Positions 27,078 through 36,632 are shown, counted from the first letter of the stretch. The stretch is 64,000 nt of DNA from Aliiruegeria sabulilitoris (GCF_001558155.1 NZ_LOAS01000013.1:1-64000), one strand, 5' to 3'. The notes: generated by a model not told the origin, from the letters alone. A program made the numbers and translations.

Positions 27078-27946
27078 GTGCCACTCTCGCCCGTCAGCCG
27101 GCGCCTTTCGCGCATGATCTCCGAAAGCAGCTCCGACAGGCCAGCTTCGAGACGCGGGCTGAGAGCCGCGATCCGATCCTGGTCGGCGTCGTGGCCCGCG
27201 CGGTTCAATTCCTCGGATAGGCGTTGAAGACGGTCGGCCCCGGCCGCCCCGGTCAGTGCGATCAGGATGTGGGTTTGCGCCAAAACGCCCGCAAGGTCGC
27301 ACGCATTTACGCAGGCGCGAAGCTCTCTCAAGGACCGCTGCAGATCGCTGTGCATCTCGTCGAGCAGCGATACCGCCTGATCCGGCCCGGCGATGCGGAT
27401 CAGCGATCGCAGCGCGCAGCCAGCGCCGGAAGCCGCCGCCGCTGTGCCTTCGGCACTCGAAGGCACTACCGGCGGTTCATGGTCGCGGCGTTTCAACAGC
27501 CGGGCGAGGGCCGAGGCAAGGGGGGCGATCGCCATGATTGGTGTTGGCTGGACCGCGTCCGCACCCAGATCGCGCAAGCGCTGTTCGTCCTCTTTCGTCA
27601 TGTTGGAGCAGAGCGCCATAACCGGCGGCCCACCGGGGGTGGCGGCGGCGTCGGACAGAAGTTCGAGCCCGTCTTCGCAATCCGTGTCGATTAGCAGAAC
27701 GTCGTGGTCTTGAGCTTCCTGCGGGTCGCGAACGGGCCGTTCCCCGAAGACAAGATCGACCGATGCACCCAGATGGTTCAGGATCTGCACAAGCGGCAGG
27801 GTTGCGTGTGCATTCCCGGAAAAGACAAGCAGCCTGGCGCCCGCTATGCAACCGTAATCGGCGGGATTCGAATCGTCGCCTGTGCTCGGTCCATCTCCAG
27901 AAGGCGCCGGGAGTGTCGGCACGTCATACGTCTCCGCGTTGAACAA
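27074..27946 (-). CDS. Hpt domain protein with degenerate receiver-like domain
   Basis: The protein has 290 residues. Residues 36-150 have a receiver-like alternation (ARLLVFSGNAHATL, then DVLLIDTDCEDG with D87). The conserved Thr position reads ALCSN and the Lys-Pro reads QPTPI, so it is probably a pseudo-receiver. Residues 180-290 form a helical Hpt-like domain with candidate phospho-acceptor H226 in AQTHILIALTGAAGADRL; the usual Lys-Gly after the His is Ile-Ala. The four-base overlap with the NtrC-like gene suggests that the two work as a phosphorelay pair. No histidine kinase is nearby. I do not recognise a named system. Confidence 0.75.
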   Translation of the reverse strand: MFNAETYDVPTLPAPSGDGPSTGDDSNPADYGCIAGARLLVFSGNAHATLPLVQILNHLGASVDLVFGERPVRDPQEAQDHDVLLIDTDCEDGLELLSDAAATPGGPPVMALCSNMTKEDEQRLRDLGADAVQPTPIMAIAPLASALARLLKRRDHEPPVVPSSAEGTAAAASGAGCALRSLIRIAGPDQAVSLLDEMHSDLQRSLRELRACVNACDLAGVLAQTHILIALTGAAGADRLQRLSEELNRAGHDADQDRIAALSPRLEAGLSELLSEIMRERRRLTGESGT

Positions 27947-28065
27947 GGCTCAGCTAGCGCCTTGCACCCTGCATGCACTTGAGACAAGCCGTATCGAAGC
28001 AGTTGAGACAATCCGTCCGGCGCGAGGCCGGACGGAACGTGTATTTTTGCTTTTTGGTAAGGGGG

Positions 28066-29958
28066 TTACTTAGCGTAACCCGCCGTCTTCAGCGCTTCCG
28101 TGATCTCGTCGAGAATCGTCGGATCGTCGATCGTGGCGGGCATCTTGTACTCCTCGCTATCGGCGATCTTCTGCATCGTTCCGCGCAGGATCTTGCCCGA
28201 ACGCGTTTTCGGCAAACGATCGACGACAACGGCGAGTTTGAAGGCGGCAACCGGGCCTATCTCGTGGCGAACCATGCCGACACATTCGGCGATCACCTCC
28301 TCGGGCGAACGCTCATGCGAGGCATTGAGGCAGAGGAAGCCGAAGGGAAGCTGGCCCTTGAGCGCATCGGCCACCCCGATGACGGCGCATTCGGCGACAT
28401 CGGGATGCTCGGCCAGCACCTCTTCCATGGCGCCCGTCGACAGACGGTGGCCTGCGACGTTGATGACGTCATCGGTGCGCGACATGATGTAGAGATAGCC
28501 GTCCTCGTCCTTGTAGCCGGCATCGCCGGTCTCGTAGTAGCCGGGGAAGTGCTCAAGATAGGATTTCTTGTAGCGTTCCTCGGCATTCCACAGCGTCTGC
28601 AATGTGCCCGGCGGCAGCGGCAGCTTGATGGCGATGGCGCCCATCGTGCCGGCCCCTTCCACTTCGTGCCCGCCCTCGTCGAGGATATGCACCTCGTAAC
28701 CCGGCATCGGCACCGACGGCGAGCCGAGCTTGGTTGGCAGTTCCTCGATCCCGATCGGGTTGGCGGCAATGGCCCAGCCGGTCTCGGTCTGCCACCAGTG
28801 GTCCACCACCGGCACGCCGAGATGCTCCTGCGCCCATTTCACCGTGTCCGGATCGGCCCGCTCGCCGGCCAGGAACAGCGCCTGCAGGTCATGCAGCTTG
28901 TAACGCTTGACCCATTCACCATTCGGGTCCTCGCGCTTGATGGCGCGCAGCGCGGTCGGCGCGGTAAAGAAGCTCTTCACGCGGTGGTTCTGGATGATCT
29001 TCCAGAAGACGCCGGCATGGGGCGTGCCAATCGGCTTGCCTTCGAAAACCAGGGTTTCGGCGCCCGCCAGAAGCGGCCCGTAGCAGATATAGGAATGGCC
29101 CACGACCCAGCCGACATCGGAGGCCGCCCAGAAACGCTCGCCCGGTCCGACATTGTAGATGTTTTCCATCGACCATTGCAGCGCCACGATATGGCCGGCC
29201 GTGGAGCGCACCACGCCCTTGGGCTGGCCGGTGGTGCCGGAGGTATAGAGGATATAGGCCGGGTGGTTGCCCTCGACGGGCAGGCAATCCACCGGCTTCA
29301 CGCCATACTGGAAGGCATGCCAGTCGAAATCGCGCCCGTCGATCAACTTGGCGACTTCCTGCTCGCGCTGGAAGACGACGCAGAATTCCGGCTTGTGCTC
29401 GGCCGCCTCGATGGCGTTGTCCAGCAGCGGCTTGTAGTGGACAACCCGGCCCGGCTCCAGACCACAGGAGGCCGCGATGATCGCCTTGGGCTTGGCGTCG
29501 TCGATCCGCACCGCCAGCTCATGGGCCGCGAAGCCACCGAAAACCACGGAATGAACCGCGCCGATCCGGGCGCAGGCCAGCATCGCCTCGATCGCCTCGG
29601 GCACCATCGGCATGTAGATGATCACCCGATCACCCTTTTCTACACCGCGCATCTTGAGCGCGCCGGCGAGCGAGGCCACGCGGTCGCGCAGCTCGGAATA
29701 GGTGATGCCCTTGCTCGAATGGGTGATCGGGCTCTCATGCATGATCGCAAGATTGTCGCCGCGCCCGGCTTCTACATGGCGGTCCACCGCGTTGTAGCAG
29801 GTGTTGACCAGCGCATCCGAGAACCACTCATACATCGGGGCCTTGTCATCGAAGAGCGCCTTCGACGGCGGTTGGAACCAGTCCACCGCCTCGGCCGCCT
29901 TCATCCAGAACGCCTCCGGATCCTCTTTCCAGGCGCCATAGATGTCGGAATATCCCAT
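28066..29958 (-). CDS. prpE: Propionyl-CoA synthetase / acyl-CoA synthetase
   Basis: The 630-residue adenylate-forming enzyme activates propionate (or acetate) to its CoA ester through an acyl-AMP. Visible are the N-terminal ACAS segment (MGYSDIYGAWKEDPEAFW), the P-loop YTSGTTGQPKGVVRS, the WWQTETGW motif A5, GYYETGDAGYKDEDGYLYIM, and the catalytic-lysine tail LPKTRSGKILRG. The N-terminus and the GWVVGHSYICYGPLL segment fit PrpE better than Acs. GCAGGGAG precedes the ATG. It is divergent from cdd, with a repeat in between. Confidence 0.9.
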   Translation of the reverse strand: MGYSDIYGAWKEDPEAFWMKAAEAVDWFQPPSKALFDDKAPMYEWFSDALVNTCYNAVDRHVEAGRGDNLAIMHESPITHSSKGITYSELRDRVASLAGALKMRGVEKGDRVIIYMPMVPEAIEAMLACARIGAVHSVVFGGFAAHELAVRIDDAKPKAIIAASCGLEPGRVVHYKPLLDNAIEAAEHKPEFCVVFQREQEVAKLIDGRDFDWHAFQYGVKPVDCLPVEGNHPAYILYTSGTTGQPKGVVRSTAGHIVALQWSMENIYNVGPGERFWAASDVGWVVGHSYICYGPLLAGAETLVFEGKPIGTPHAGVFWKIIQNHRVKSFFTAPTALRAIKREDPNGEWVKRYKLHDLQALFLAGERADPDTVKWAQEHLGVPVVDHWWQTETGWAIAANPIGIEELPTKLGSPSVPMPGYEVHILDEGGHEVEGAGTMGAIAIKLPLPPGTLQTLWNAEERYKKSYLEHFPGYYETGDAGYKDEDGYLYIMSRTDDVINVAGHRLSTGAMEEVLAEHPDVAECAVIGVADALKGQLPFGFLCLNASHERSPEEVIAECVGMVRHEIGPVAAFKLAVVVDRLPKTRSGKILRGTMQKIADSEEYKMPATIDDPTILDEITEALKTAGYAK

Positions 29959-30290
29959 GAGTTCTCTCCCTGCAAAACTTTGCGAGAGTTACGCAAATGG
30001 GGCGGTTTCGCGCAAGTCTGTTGCGCGGGCACTTCGTCGCGTTTTCGGCGCTAACGGATGCTGCAGTGCCGAGGCATGATGCCGCAGCGCAGCGTCGGGC
30101 AACATAAAACGCGGCCCATCCTTCCTCTTTCCCGAGATATCCTCGGGGGGAGCGCCCGCCGGGCGCCGGGGGGCAGACAGCCCCCCGCCCGGCCGGAAAC
30201 ATCGCGCGCTACGGCATGGCCCGCGTGCAGGCCGTTCCCGTCTTGCATCCTCGGCCCGTGCCGAACACACTGGCACAAACGGAGGTCCCC
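29959..30290. other. Divergent prpE-cdd intergenic region
   Basis: This 332-base region should hold promoters for both genes. Its centre is taken by repeat copy A (30121-30192). No operator is recognised. Confidence 0.5.
30121..30192 (+). repeat. Two-hairpin intergenic repeat, copy A
   Basis: GAGATATCCTCGGGGGG is followed by hairpin GCGCCC/GGGCGC (30152-30166) and hairpin GGGGGGC/GCCCCCC (30168-30186, loop AGACA). It is shared with copies B (33.3 kb), C (43.1 kb, inverted) and D (56.2 kb). Unlike the others it lies in a divergent, promoter-side region. Confidence 0.85.
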
Positions 30291-30695
30291 ATGTCTGATA
30301 CCCCCCTGATTGCGGCCGCGCGAGCTATCCGCGAAAACGCCTATGCTCCTTATTCGAATTTCAACGTCGGCGCTGCGATGCGCACCCCGACAGGTGCGGT
30401 CTATGCCGGCGTCAATGTTGAAAATGTCGCCTATCCCGAGGGCACCTGCGCCGAGGCCGGGGCCATCGCGGCGATGGCCGCCGCGGGCGAGTACGCCATC
30501 GCGGAAGTGGCCGTGATCGCAGACAGCCCGACGCCGGTTCCCCCCTGCGGCGGCTGCCGCCAGAAGCTGCGGGAATTTGCCGTGAATGGCGATGTGAAGG
30601 TCACCATGGCCACGACGGATGGCGCAACGCTGACCATGACCGTCTCCGAACTCCTGCCCGGGGCCTTCGGCGCCGAGCATATGGAAAAGGGCTAA
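30291..30695 (+). CDS. cdd: Cytidine deaminase
   Basis: The 134-residue zinc enzyme deaminates cytidine and deoxycytidine to uridine and deoxyuridine. The motif NVENVAYPEGTCAEAGAI supplies the CAE (ligand Cys and catalytic Glu). PCGGCRQKLREF supplies the two further zinc cysteines. The first gene of cdd-deoA-deoB, it has GGAGG five bases before the ATG. The open frame reaches 75 bases upstream without coding pattern. Confidence 0.96.
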   Translation: MSDTPLIAAARAIRENAYAPYSNFNVGAAMRTPTGAVYAGVNVENVAYPEGTCAEAGAIAAMAAAGEYAIAEVAVIADSPTPVPPCGGCRQKLREFAVNGDVKVTMATTDGATLTMTVSELLPGAFGAEHMEKG

Positions 30696-30698
30696 CGC

Positions 30699-32009
30699 AT
30701 GGAAGCAAAACGTATTCTCGCGACGCTGCGGCTCGGCGAACAACCGACCGCCGATGAAATGGCCTGGTTTGGGGCCGCCATCGGCTCGGGTGAGGTAACC
30801 GATGCCCAGGCCGGCGCCTTCGCCATGGGGGTCTGCCGCGATCCGCTGGGCGAGGAGGCGCGGGTGGCGCTGACGCTGGCAATGCGCGACAGCGGCAAGG
30901 TTCTGGACTGGGCTTTGGACGGGCCCGTCGTCGACAAGCATTCCACCGGTGGCGTGGGCGACTGCGTCTCGCTGCCGCTCGCCCCGGCGCTCGCGGCCTG
31001 CGGCGTTTATGTCCCGATGATCTCGGGGCGCGGGCTTGGCCATACGGGAGGCACCCTGGACAAGCTGGAAGCCATCCCAGGCTATACCGCGGAGGTCTCC
31101 GAGACCCAACTGCGCGAGATCGTGGGTTCGATCGGCTGCGCCATTGTCGGCGCTTCGGCCAATATCGCCCCGGCCGACAAGCGGCTCTACGCGATCCGAG
31201 ACGTGACCGGCACGGTGGAGAGCATCGACCTGATCACCGCCTCGATCCTGTCCAAGAAGCTCGCCGCCGGGCTCGACGCGCTTGTGCTGGACGTCAAGAT
31301 GGGCTCGGGCGCCTTCATGAAGGACATGGTCGAAGCGCGAGCGCTTGCCCACTCGCTCGTGGACACGGCAGAGGGGGCAGGCTGCCGCGCCTCCGCGCTG
31401 ATCACCGAGATGGGCCAGCCTCTGGTCGAAACCGCCGGCAATGCGTTGGAAGTGGCCGAATCGATGAAAACGCTGACCGGCGAGGCCGTTGCCACCCCTC
31501 TCTGGGATCTGACTGTGGCGCTTGGCGGCGAGCTCCTGGCGCTTTGCGGTATCGCAACCGACGAAGCGGAGGGGCGCGGGCGTATCGAAGCGGTGCTGCG
31601 CTCGGGCGAGGCCGCGGAAACCTTCGAGCGGATGATCCACGCACTTGGCGGGCCGGCCGATTTCGTCGGTGCCTGGCGTCGGCATCTCCCGGTGGCGCCG
31701 GTGGTGCGCGACATCTTCCCCGAAACCTCCGGTGCGGTTGAAGCGGTCGATACCGAGGCCGTGGGCATGGCGGTTGTCCTGCTCGGTGGCGGGCGCCTCA
31801 GGGAAGGCGACCGGCTCGACCCTTCGGTCGGCTTCGACCGGCTGGCCGGGATTGGCATGACGGTCTCCGACAAACAACCGCTTGCGCAGGTGCATGCCGC
31901 CAGCGAAGAGGCCGCCGAAGCCGCGGCCAAGGCAATCCGGGCTGCCTACCGGATCACGCGGGACGGCGCCCCGGCACCCGAGCTTATCCATGAAAGGATT
32001 ACCGCATGA
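30699..32009 (+). CDS. deoA: Thymidine phosphorylase
   Basis: The 436-residue enzyme splits thymidine or deoxyuridine with phosphate, giving the base and 2-deoxyribose 1-phosphate. Motifs are the phosphate-binding [40 protein letters not shown] (family signature), [20 protein letters not shown] and VKMGSGAFM. It starts three bases after cdd and overlaps deoB by four bases. It feeds deoxyribose 1-phosphate to DeoB. Confidence 0.97.
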   Translation: MEAKRILATLRLGEQPTADEMAWFGAAIGSGEVTDAQAGAFAMGVCRDPLGEEARVALTLAMRDSGKVLDWALDGPVVDKHSTGGVGDCVSLPLAPALAACGVYVPMISGRGLGHTGGTLDKLEAIPGYTAEVSETQLREIVGSIGCAIVGASANIAPADKRLYAIRDVTGTVESIDLITASILSKKLAAGLDALVLDVKMGSGAFMKDMVEARALAHSLVDTAEGAGCRASALITEMGQPLVETAGNALEVAESMKTLTGEAVATPLWDLTVALGGELLALCGIATDEAEGRGRIEAVLRSGEAAETFERMIHALGGPADFVGAWRRHLPVAPVVRDIFPETSGAVEAVDTEAVGMAVVLLGGGRLREGDRLDPSVGFDRLAGIGMTVSDKQPLAQVHAASEEAAEAAAKAIRAAYRITRDGAPAPELIHERITA

Positions 32010-33217
32010 CCCGTGCATTCCTGGTGGTGATGGACTCCGTCGGCTGCGGCGGGGCGCCGGATGCGGACCGCTTCTTCAACGACGGTGTGCCCGATACCGG
32101 CGCCAACACGCTCGTCCATATTGCAAGGGCCTGCGCCGAAGGTCGGGCCGAAGAGGGGCGAAGCGGGCCGCTGAAATTGCCCAATCTCGACGCGCTCGGG
32201 CTTGGAGAAGCCGTCAAGCTCGGTGGCAGTGAGGCCGCGCCCGGCCTCGCAGCCATACCGCAGGGCCGCTATGGCGCAGCCGAGGAAACCTCTCCCGGTA
32301 AGGATACGCCTTCGGGCCACTGGGAGCTTGCCGGCGTCCCGGTGCCGTGGGACTGGCACTATTTCCCGAAGCAGGAACCGACCTTTCCCGAGGCGATAAC
32401 CCGCGCCGTCTGCGAGCTGGCCAAAACACCCGCGATCCTCGGAAATTGTCATGCCAGTGGCACGGAGATCATCGCGCGGCTGGGCGAGGAACACATGAAA
32501 ACCGGCTGGCCGATTTGTTACACCTCCGCCGACAGCGTGTTCCAGATCGCCGCCCATGAAGACACCTTCGGCGAGCAGCGACTGCAGGATCTCTGCAAGC
32601 GACTCGCGCCCATGCTGCACGAAATGAAGGTGGGCCGGGTCATATCACGCCCCTTCGTCGGCTCGCCCGCGAAGGGCTTCACCCGAACATCGAACCGGCA
32701 CGACTATGCCATCGCTCCTCCCGAACCGACTCTGTGCAACTGGGTGCAGCAGGCGGGCGGCAAGGTGCTCGCGGTGGGCAAGATCGGCGATATCTTTTCG
32801 ATGGAGGGCATCGACGAGGTGCGCACCGGGCCGGATTCGGTGCTGATGACGCATCTCGACCATTACGTTTCCGAGGCTCCGCAAGGCAGCCTCACCTTCG
32901 CCAATTTCGTCGAGTTCGACAGCCTCTACGGCCACAGACGTGATGTCTCGGGCTATGCCCGTGCTCTGGAATGGTTCGACGTGGAAATCGGCAAGATCCT
33001 CGCGCGCCTGCAACCCGGCGACCTCATGGTGTTGACCGCCGACCACGGAAACGACCCGACATGGCACGGCACGGATCATACAAGGGAACGGGTTCCGGTT
33101 CTCGTGCACGGGGCAGGGCAGGGGAGCCTGGGAAATGTCGCCTTCGCGGATGTCGCAGCCTCCATCGCCGCCCATCTCGGCGCTGAAGCCAAGGGGCCGG
33201 GTCGGGGGTTCCTGTAA
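32006..33217 (+). CDS. deoB: Phosphopentomutase
   Basis: The 403-residue alkaline-phosphatase-fold mutase interconverts ribose or deoxyribose 1- and 5-phosphates. The metal-binding N-terminus [20 protein letters not shown] is followed by [23 protein letters not shown] holds the phospho-acceptor Thr, and the C-terminal metal site is [23 protein letters not shown] coupling to deoA. In relatives the add and upp genes usually follow directly; here the operon ends and repeat copy B follows at 33327. Confidence 0.97.
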   Translation: MTRAFLVVMDSVGCGGAPDADRFFNDGVPDTGANTLVHIARACAEGRAEEGRSGPLKLPNLDALGLGEAVKLGGSEAAPGLAAIPQGRYGAAEETSPGKDTPSGHWELAGVPVPWDWHYFPKQEPTFPEAITRAVCELAKTPAILGNCHASGTEIIARLGEEHMKTGWPICYTSADSVFQIAAHEDTFGEQRLQDLCKRLAPMLHEMKVGRVISRPFVGSPAKGFTRTSNRHDYAIAPPEPTLCNWVQQAGGKVLAVGKIGDIFSMEGIDEVRTGPDSVLMTHLDHYVSEAPQGSLTFANFVEFDSLYGHRRDVSGYARALEWFDVEIGKILARLQPGDLMVLTADHGNDPTWHGTDHTRERVPVLVHGAGQGSLGNVAFADVAASIAAHLGAEAKGPGRGFL

Positions 33218-33326
33218 ATCCCGCCCCAAGCGTCTTGAACACGACGCGCCACGCACGGGACGATCCAGCGCGCCGAAGTAACCATCTGCGGAACCCCAAA
33301 GCGGCCCCAAAACGGGAAAGACGAGG

Positions 33327-33397
33327 TTTCCATCATCTGTTCCAAAATATCCTGGGGGGAACGTCCGTAAGGGCGTTGGGGGGCAAAGCCCCCCAGC
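33327..33397 (+). repeat. Two-hairpin intergenic repeat, copy B
   Basis: The copy contains ATCATCTGTTCC, then AAAATATCCTGGGGGGA, a stem AACGTCC/GGGCGTT and a stem GGGGGGC/GCCCCCC (33378-33394, loop AAA). It is in the same orientation as copy D and shares its ATCATCTGTTC prefix. It lies between convergent deoB and the ferredoxin-fusion gene. Confidence 0.85.
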
Positions 33398-33419
33398 AAC
33401 GAATCCAATTCAATCGTGG

Positions 33420-33445
33420 CGACACGGCCGCGCGAGGCCGTGTCG
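33420..33445 (-). terminator. Hairpin ending the Nfn-Kor operon
   Basis: CGACACGGCC (33420-33429) pairs perfectly with GGCCGTGTCG (33436-33445) around GCGCGA, eight bases beyond the last stop of the operon. There is no clear U-run on the minus strand. It may serve both convergent operons. Confidence 0.6.
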
Positions 33446-33452
33446 TTCCTTG

Positions 33453-35639
33453 TCAGTTGAACGCGGCTGCCCTCTCGATCAACTCCGGCAAGTCCGGCTC
33501 GTCCGGGTTGCGCGGCAGGCCGGGATGGATGATCGAGACCTGGCAGCTCTCGGCTGCTTCCACGAGCTGCCGGTACGTCCCGCCATCGGGGTCGGCCACA
33601 TAGGCCTGCATGTTCTCGTTATAGGCGAAGAGCTTGTCATTCGTCTGAACGCATTCATTGCAGGTCGTGCAGCGCGGCGTCTCGATCCAGGCAGCGCCAT
33701 CGGCACTCCCTTGATCGACCGGGGCCGCCGGTTCCGGAGCCGCGGGCGTCTCGACCGGCTTCGTAACCGTCTCAACCGCCTTCGCCGCTGGCGCCGCGTC
33801 CTGTGCGGCCGCGGCCTCTCGCTTCAGACGCTCTTCGGCCAGCGCCCGGCGCGAATGCGAGTTGTTGATCCCGGCCAGTTCCTGCAGACGCCTCCAGGCA
33901 TCGATACAGCGGCTCGCCGCTTCGGCGATCTTGGTATCCACCACCACGCTGAAGAGCTGATCCTCCGGGTCGATCACCCGAACGCAGGGACTCCGCGTCG
34001 GGTCCGTGTCCGGCACGCAGCTGAGCCATTCGGCCGCCGAGATCCGATCCAACGCGTCTTCACAGGCATCGGAGAGATGGCAGAAGCGGGTGTAGCGCGA
34101 GTCGCAGATCGCGAAATCCGCGAAGGTAAACGCGAGCGTTTCCGCCTGCCGCTCCCCTTTCGCATTCTCGTAGACCACCTCGTGAACCGGCCAGTCCTTC
34201 TCCGCCTCCGGGTTGCCCGCGAGGCTGAAGCGCGACGCCCAGTCCGATCCGGCGGATGGATCGTAGGTGAAGCTGGGGAAGGCCCGCGCCTCGGTTGCCG
34301 CCGCCGAGAGGATATAGGGCTCGACATCGGGAACGTTCGGAGTGGCGCCGGAATAGATGCTGAAGAGCGCCGGCCCCTCGTAGCGCATCCCGCGTTCCAA
34401 CCCGTCGATCATGCGGTTGATATGCGCGCTCGAGGTCTGGCAGACGAAGGCGTTGTTCAGCCCCATCGCCATTGCCGCAAGCCGCGCGGTGCCTGCGCCG
34501 AAGCTGTTGACCGGCGGCTCGGGCGAGGTCGGCCCAAGCAGGTCGTCGACCTGAACCAGCACCGTGATCGGCAGCCCGCAGGCCAGCGCCTCGAAGCTGC
34601 GGGCGGTCTCGGCCGAAACCGTCTCGCCGTCGCGCAGACAGACCAGCGCCGAAGGCAGCATGTTGATCTGTTCGGCCGACATGTCGCTTTCGTCGAACCG
34701 CGCAAGGATCTGGTCATGCAACTCCGGACGGTACTTGTTCTCGACCTCCAACTCCGCAATCGTCAGCGCCTTGGTGAAGGCGAGAACATCCGGCAACCGG
34801 TCCCGATAGGCGTCAAGCGCCGCCGAACAGGTATCGAATGTGTAATTATAGGGGTCGCGCTTGCAAGGCGTGGTGTCCGAGGCCCGCCCCGGCCCGTAGA
34901 AGGGCTGACCCTTGAGCACCTGCAACGCGTCGCGGATTCGGGCAACCCGGTCGACCGGCAACCGGTCCTCCGGCCGCGCGCGTTCCAGCACGGCCGAGAG
35001 CGCACCGAAATCGATCGAACCATCGGCGGTGGCGCCCATCGCCGCTTCCAGCGCCTCGGCACCATGCGCTTCGTCCGACTTCATGTGGTCGGATTTCAGG
35101 ATATCCGACAGACGCAGGATCAGGCTGTCCACCACCCGGCGGAAGCGCCGCGCCTTGGCGGCCTGCTTGGCGCTCCAAGCGTGGCTGAGCACCTTGGCCG
35201 GCGTCTCGCCATTGCAGCCGATCACCAGCCCGTCATAGGGCAGGCGCTTGCGGGCGATCTCGAAATTGTTGTCCAGCCCGCCGAACGGGCCTTCTCCCTT
35301 CGCGCGGATCATCTCGGCGGTGCAATCGCGCCAGAAATCCGACAAGCGGGCTTCCTCGCCAGCGAGCACCCGGCCGCGAATATCCGCCTCCAGCTGCAAC
35401 AACTGCTGGCGCATGGCCTCGCCTGTGAGGTCCTTCGGCGCCACCAGCCGCAGCGTTTCGTCGATGATGCGGCTGAGCGGGCGCACCAGCGGCCGCCCCT
35501 CGCCGAAATCGACCAGCACCAGCGGGTAGTCATGGCGCAGATTTGCCAGATCCGCATAGCGGGCGAAAAGTGCCGGGCGCAGCGTCGTGGTGACGGGCGC
35601 ATGTGCGGCAGGGTTCGCAACGATTTTTCCGTGTTTCAT
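33453..35639 (-). CDS. PFOR TPP-domain-like protein fused to a C-terminal ferredoxin
   Basis: The protein has 728 residues and no single known family fits. Residues 345-432 resemble the TPP domain of pyruvate:ferredoxin oxidoreductase (LPITVLVQVDDLL...; AMGLNNAFVCQTSSAHINRM; EGPALFSIYSG). The GDGxxxxxxN metal/TPP motif is missing, so this domain looks catalytically silent. Residues 605-650 are an Ala/Pro/Glu-rich linker. Residues 657-710 form a single [4Fe-4S] ferredoxin with Cys 657, 660, 663 (C-x2-C-x2-C) and 699, as in Thermotoga-type ferredoxins. The N-terminal 340 residues, including Cys-rich patches, are unrecognised. It is the last gene of the operon, six bases after korB, and may be the dedicated electron carrier. 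Confidence 0.75.
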   Translation of the reverse strand: MKHGKIVANPAAHAPVTTTLRPALFARYADLANLRHDYPLVLVDFGEGRPLVRPLSRIIDETLRLVAPKDLTGEAMRQQLLQLEADIRGRVLAGEEARLSDFWRDCTAEMIRAKGEGPFGGLDNNFEIARKRLPYDGLVIGCNGETPAKVLSHAWSAKQAAKARRFRRVVDSLILRLSDILKSDHMKSDEAHGAEALEAAMGATADGSIDFGALSAVLERARPEDRLPVDRVARIRDALQVLKGQPFYGPGRASDTTPCKRDPYNYTFDTCSAALDAYRDRLPDVLAFTKALTIAELEVENKYRPELHDQILARFDESDMSAEQINMLPSALVCLRDGETVSAETARSFEALACGLPITVLVQVDDLLGPTSPEPPVNSFGAGTARLAAMAMGLNNAFVCQTSSAHINRMIDGLERGMRYEGPALFSIYSGATPNVPDVEPYILSAAATEARAFPSFTYDPSAGSDWASRFSLAGNPEAEKDWPVHEVVYENAKGERQAETLAFTFADFAICDSRYTRFCHLSDACEDALDRISAAEWLSCVPDTDPTRSPCVRVIDPEDQLFSVVVDTKIAEAASRCIDAWRRLQELAGINNSHSRRALAEERLKREAAAAQDAAPAAKAVETVTKPVETPAAPEPAAPVDQGSADGAAWIETPRCTTCNECVQTNDKLFAYNENMQAYVADPDGGTYRQLVEAAESCQVSIIHPGLPRNPDEPDLPELIERAAAFN

Positions 35640-35645
35640 GGCTCG

Positions 35646-36632
35646 TTACCTTTCGGCCTGCTCGGTTTCGGCAGGCCAGATGCCGACCTTGTCGAATTCC
35701 TCGTTGAGCACGGTTTCGACCAGCGCCGGGGTGCTCGGCCGCTCGCCTGCGCGTAGCTCGTCGTAGCAGGGCACATCCGGGTTTCGGTACAGCACGCCCA
35801 CCGGTACCTCGTCACTGAGCGCGGCCAGCGCCAGCGCCCGCGGCATGTCACGGGGGTCATGCGTTTCCTGATTCTTGTAGACGCGCGAGATTTCCGGCTT
35901 GAGGCGCAACCCGTTGGAATGGGTCAGAAGCCGCGTGCGCGCCGGGTCCTGCATCCAGTTGTCGAAATGGTGGTCCATGAAGTTCGGGCACCGTTGCAGG
36001 ATGCGGATGAAGGAGAACCCCTTGTGCCGATAGGCCATTTGCAGGGTCTCGTAGAGCAGGTCCGGGATCCAGTCGACGCATTGGGCCACGAAGGAGACGT
36101 TGGAGATACCCAGCGTCACCGTCAGCGGGTTGAGCGGGTTCAGCATTGCCCCGCCTGGCGTCGTGTTGGTCGAAAGCCCCTTGGGTGAGGTCGGCGAGGC
36201 CTGTTTCTTGGTCAGCCCGTAAACCTGGTTGTCATGTAGCATGACGACCATGTTCATGTTGTAGCGCACCGCGTGCAGCCAGTGCGCCGCGCCGATGGAG
36301 CAGTTGTCGCCATCGCCGGTGGTGACGAAGACATTCAGGTCCGGCCGGCGGATCTTGATCCCCTCGGCAATCGGCAGCGCGCGGCCATGGATGCCGTGGA
36401 AGCCATAGGCGTTCATGTAATGCGGCAGGCGCGAGGCGCAGCCGATCCCGGAGACGCAGACGGTCTTTTCCGGGGGAAGCTGCTCGTCGCGGCACAGCCG
36501 TTGCATCGCCGTCAGGATCGCGGTATCGCCGCAGCCCGTGCACCAGCGCGGGGCAATCTCGCTCTGGTAATCCTTCATGGCGTAGTCGGTCTGTACCATC
36601 TGGGCCAGGCACTGGCTCATCGTGGCATTCAT
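35646..36632 (-). CDS. korB: 2-oxoacid:ferredoxin oxidoreductase, beta subunit
   Basis: The 328-residue TPP- and [4Fe-4S]-binding subunit has candidate cluster cysteines WCTGC (31, 34), GIGC (65) and QRCPNF (215). The TPP/Mg motif is TTGDGDNCSIGAAH (105-118), and the conserved loop is DNQVYGLTKKQASPTS (134-149). It matches KorB/OorB/PorB. The substrate may be 2-oxoglutarate, pyruvate or another 2-oxoacid; the sequence does not decide. The ATG overlaps the alpha gene stop (ATGA). Complexes of this kind are usually oxygen-sensitive and work with reduced ferredoxin. Confidence 0.93.
   Translation of the reverse strand: MNATMSQCLAQMVQTDYAMKDYQSEIAPRWCTGCGDTAILTAMQRLCRDEQLPPEKTVCVSGIGCASRLPHYMNAYGFHGIHGRALPIAEGIKIRRPDLNVFVTTGDGDNCSIGAAHWLHAVRYNMNMVVMLHDNQVYGLTKKQASPTSPKGLSTNTTPGGAMLNPLNPLTVTLGISNVSFVAQCVDWIPDLLYETLQMAYRHKGFSFIRILQRCPNFMDHHFDNWMQDPARTRLLTHSNGLRLKPEISRVYKNQETHDPRDMPRALALAALSDEVPVGVLYRNPDVPCYDELRAGERPSTPALVETVLNEEFDKVGIWPAETEQAER

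Noticed and set aside
27973-30054. A 693-codon plus-strand open frame opposite prpE
   Set aside because: It is the complement of a strongly conserved acyl-CoA synthetase gene; high G+C suppresses stops in that phase, and the translation is His/Arg/Gly-rich with no domain.
30051-32018. A 655-codon minus-strand open frame across cdd and deoA
   Set aside because: It runs antisense through two well-identified genes and an intergenic repeat, so it cannot be a real gene with those boundaries.
33450-35756. A 768-codon plus-strand open frame opposite the ferredoxin-fusion gene
   Set aside because: The minus-strand product fits the operon and carries an ordered ferredoxin motif; the plus-strand product is Arg/His/Gln-rich and lacks a start with a ribosome-binding site.
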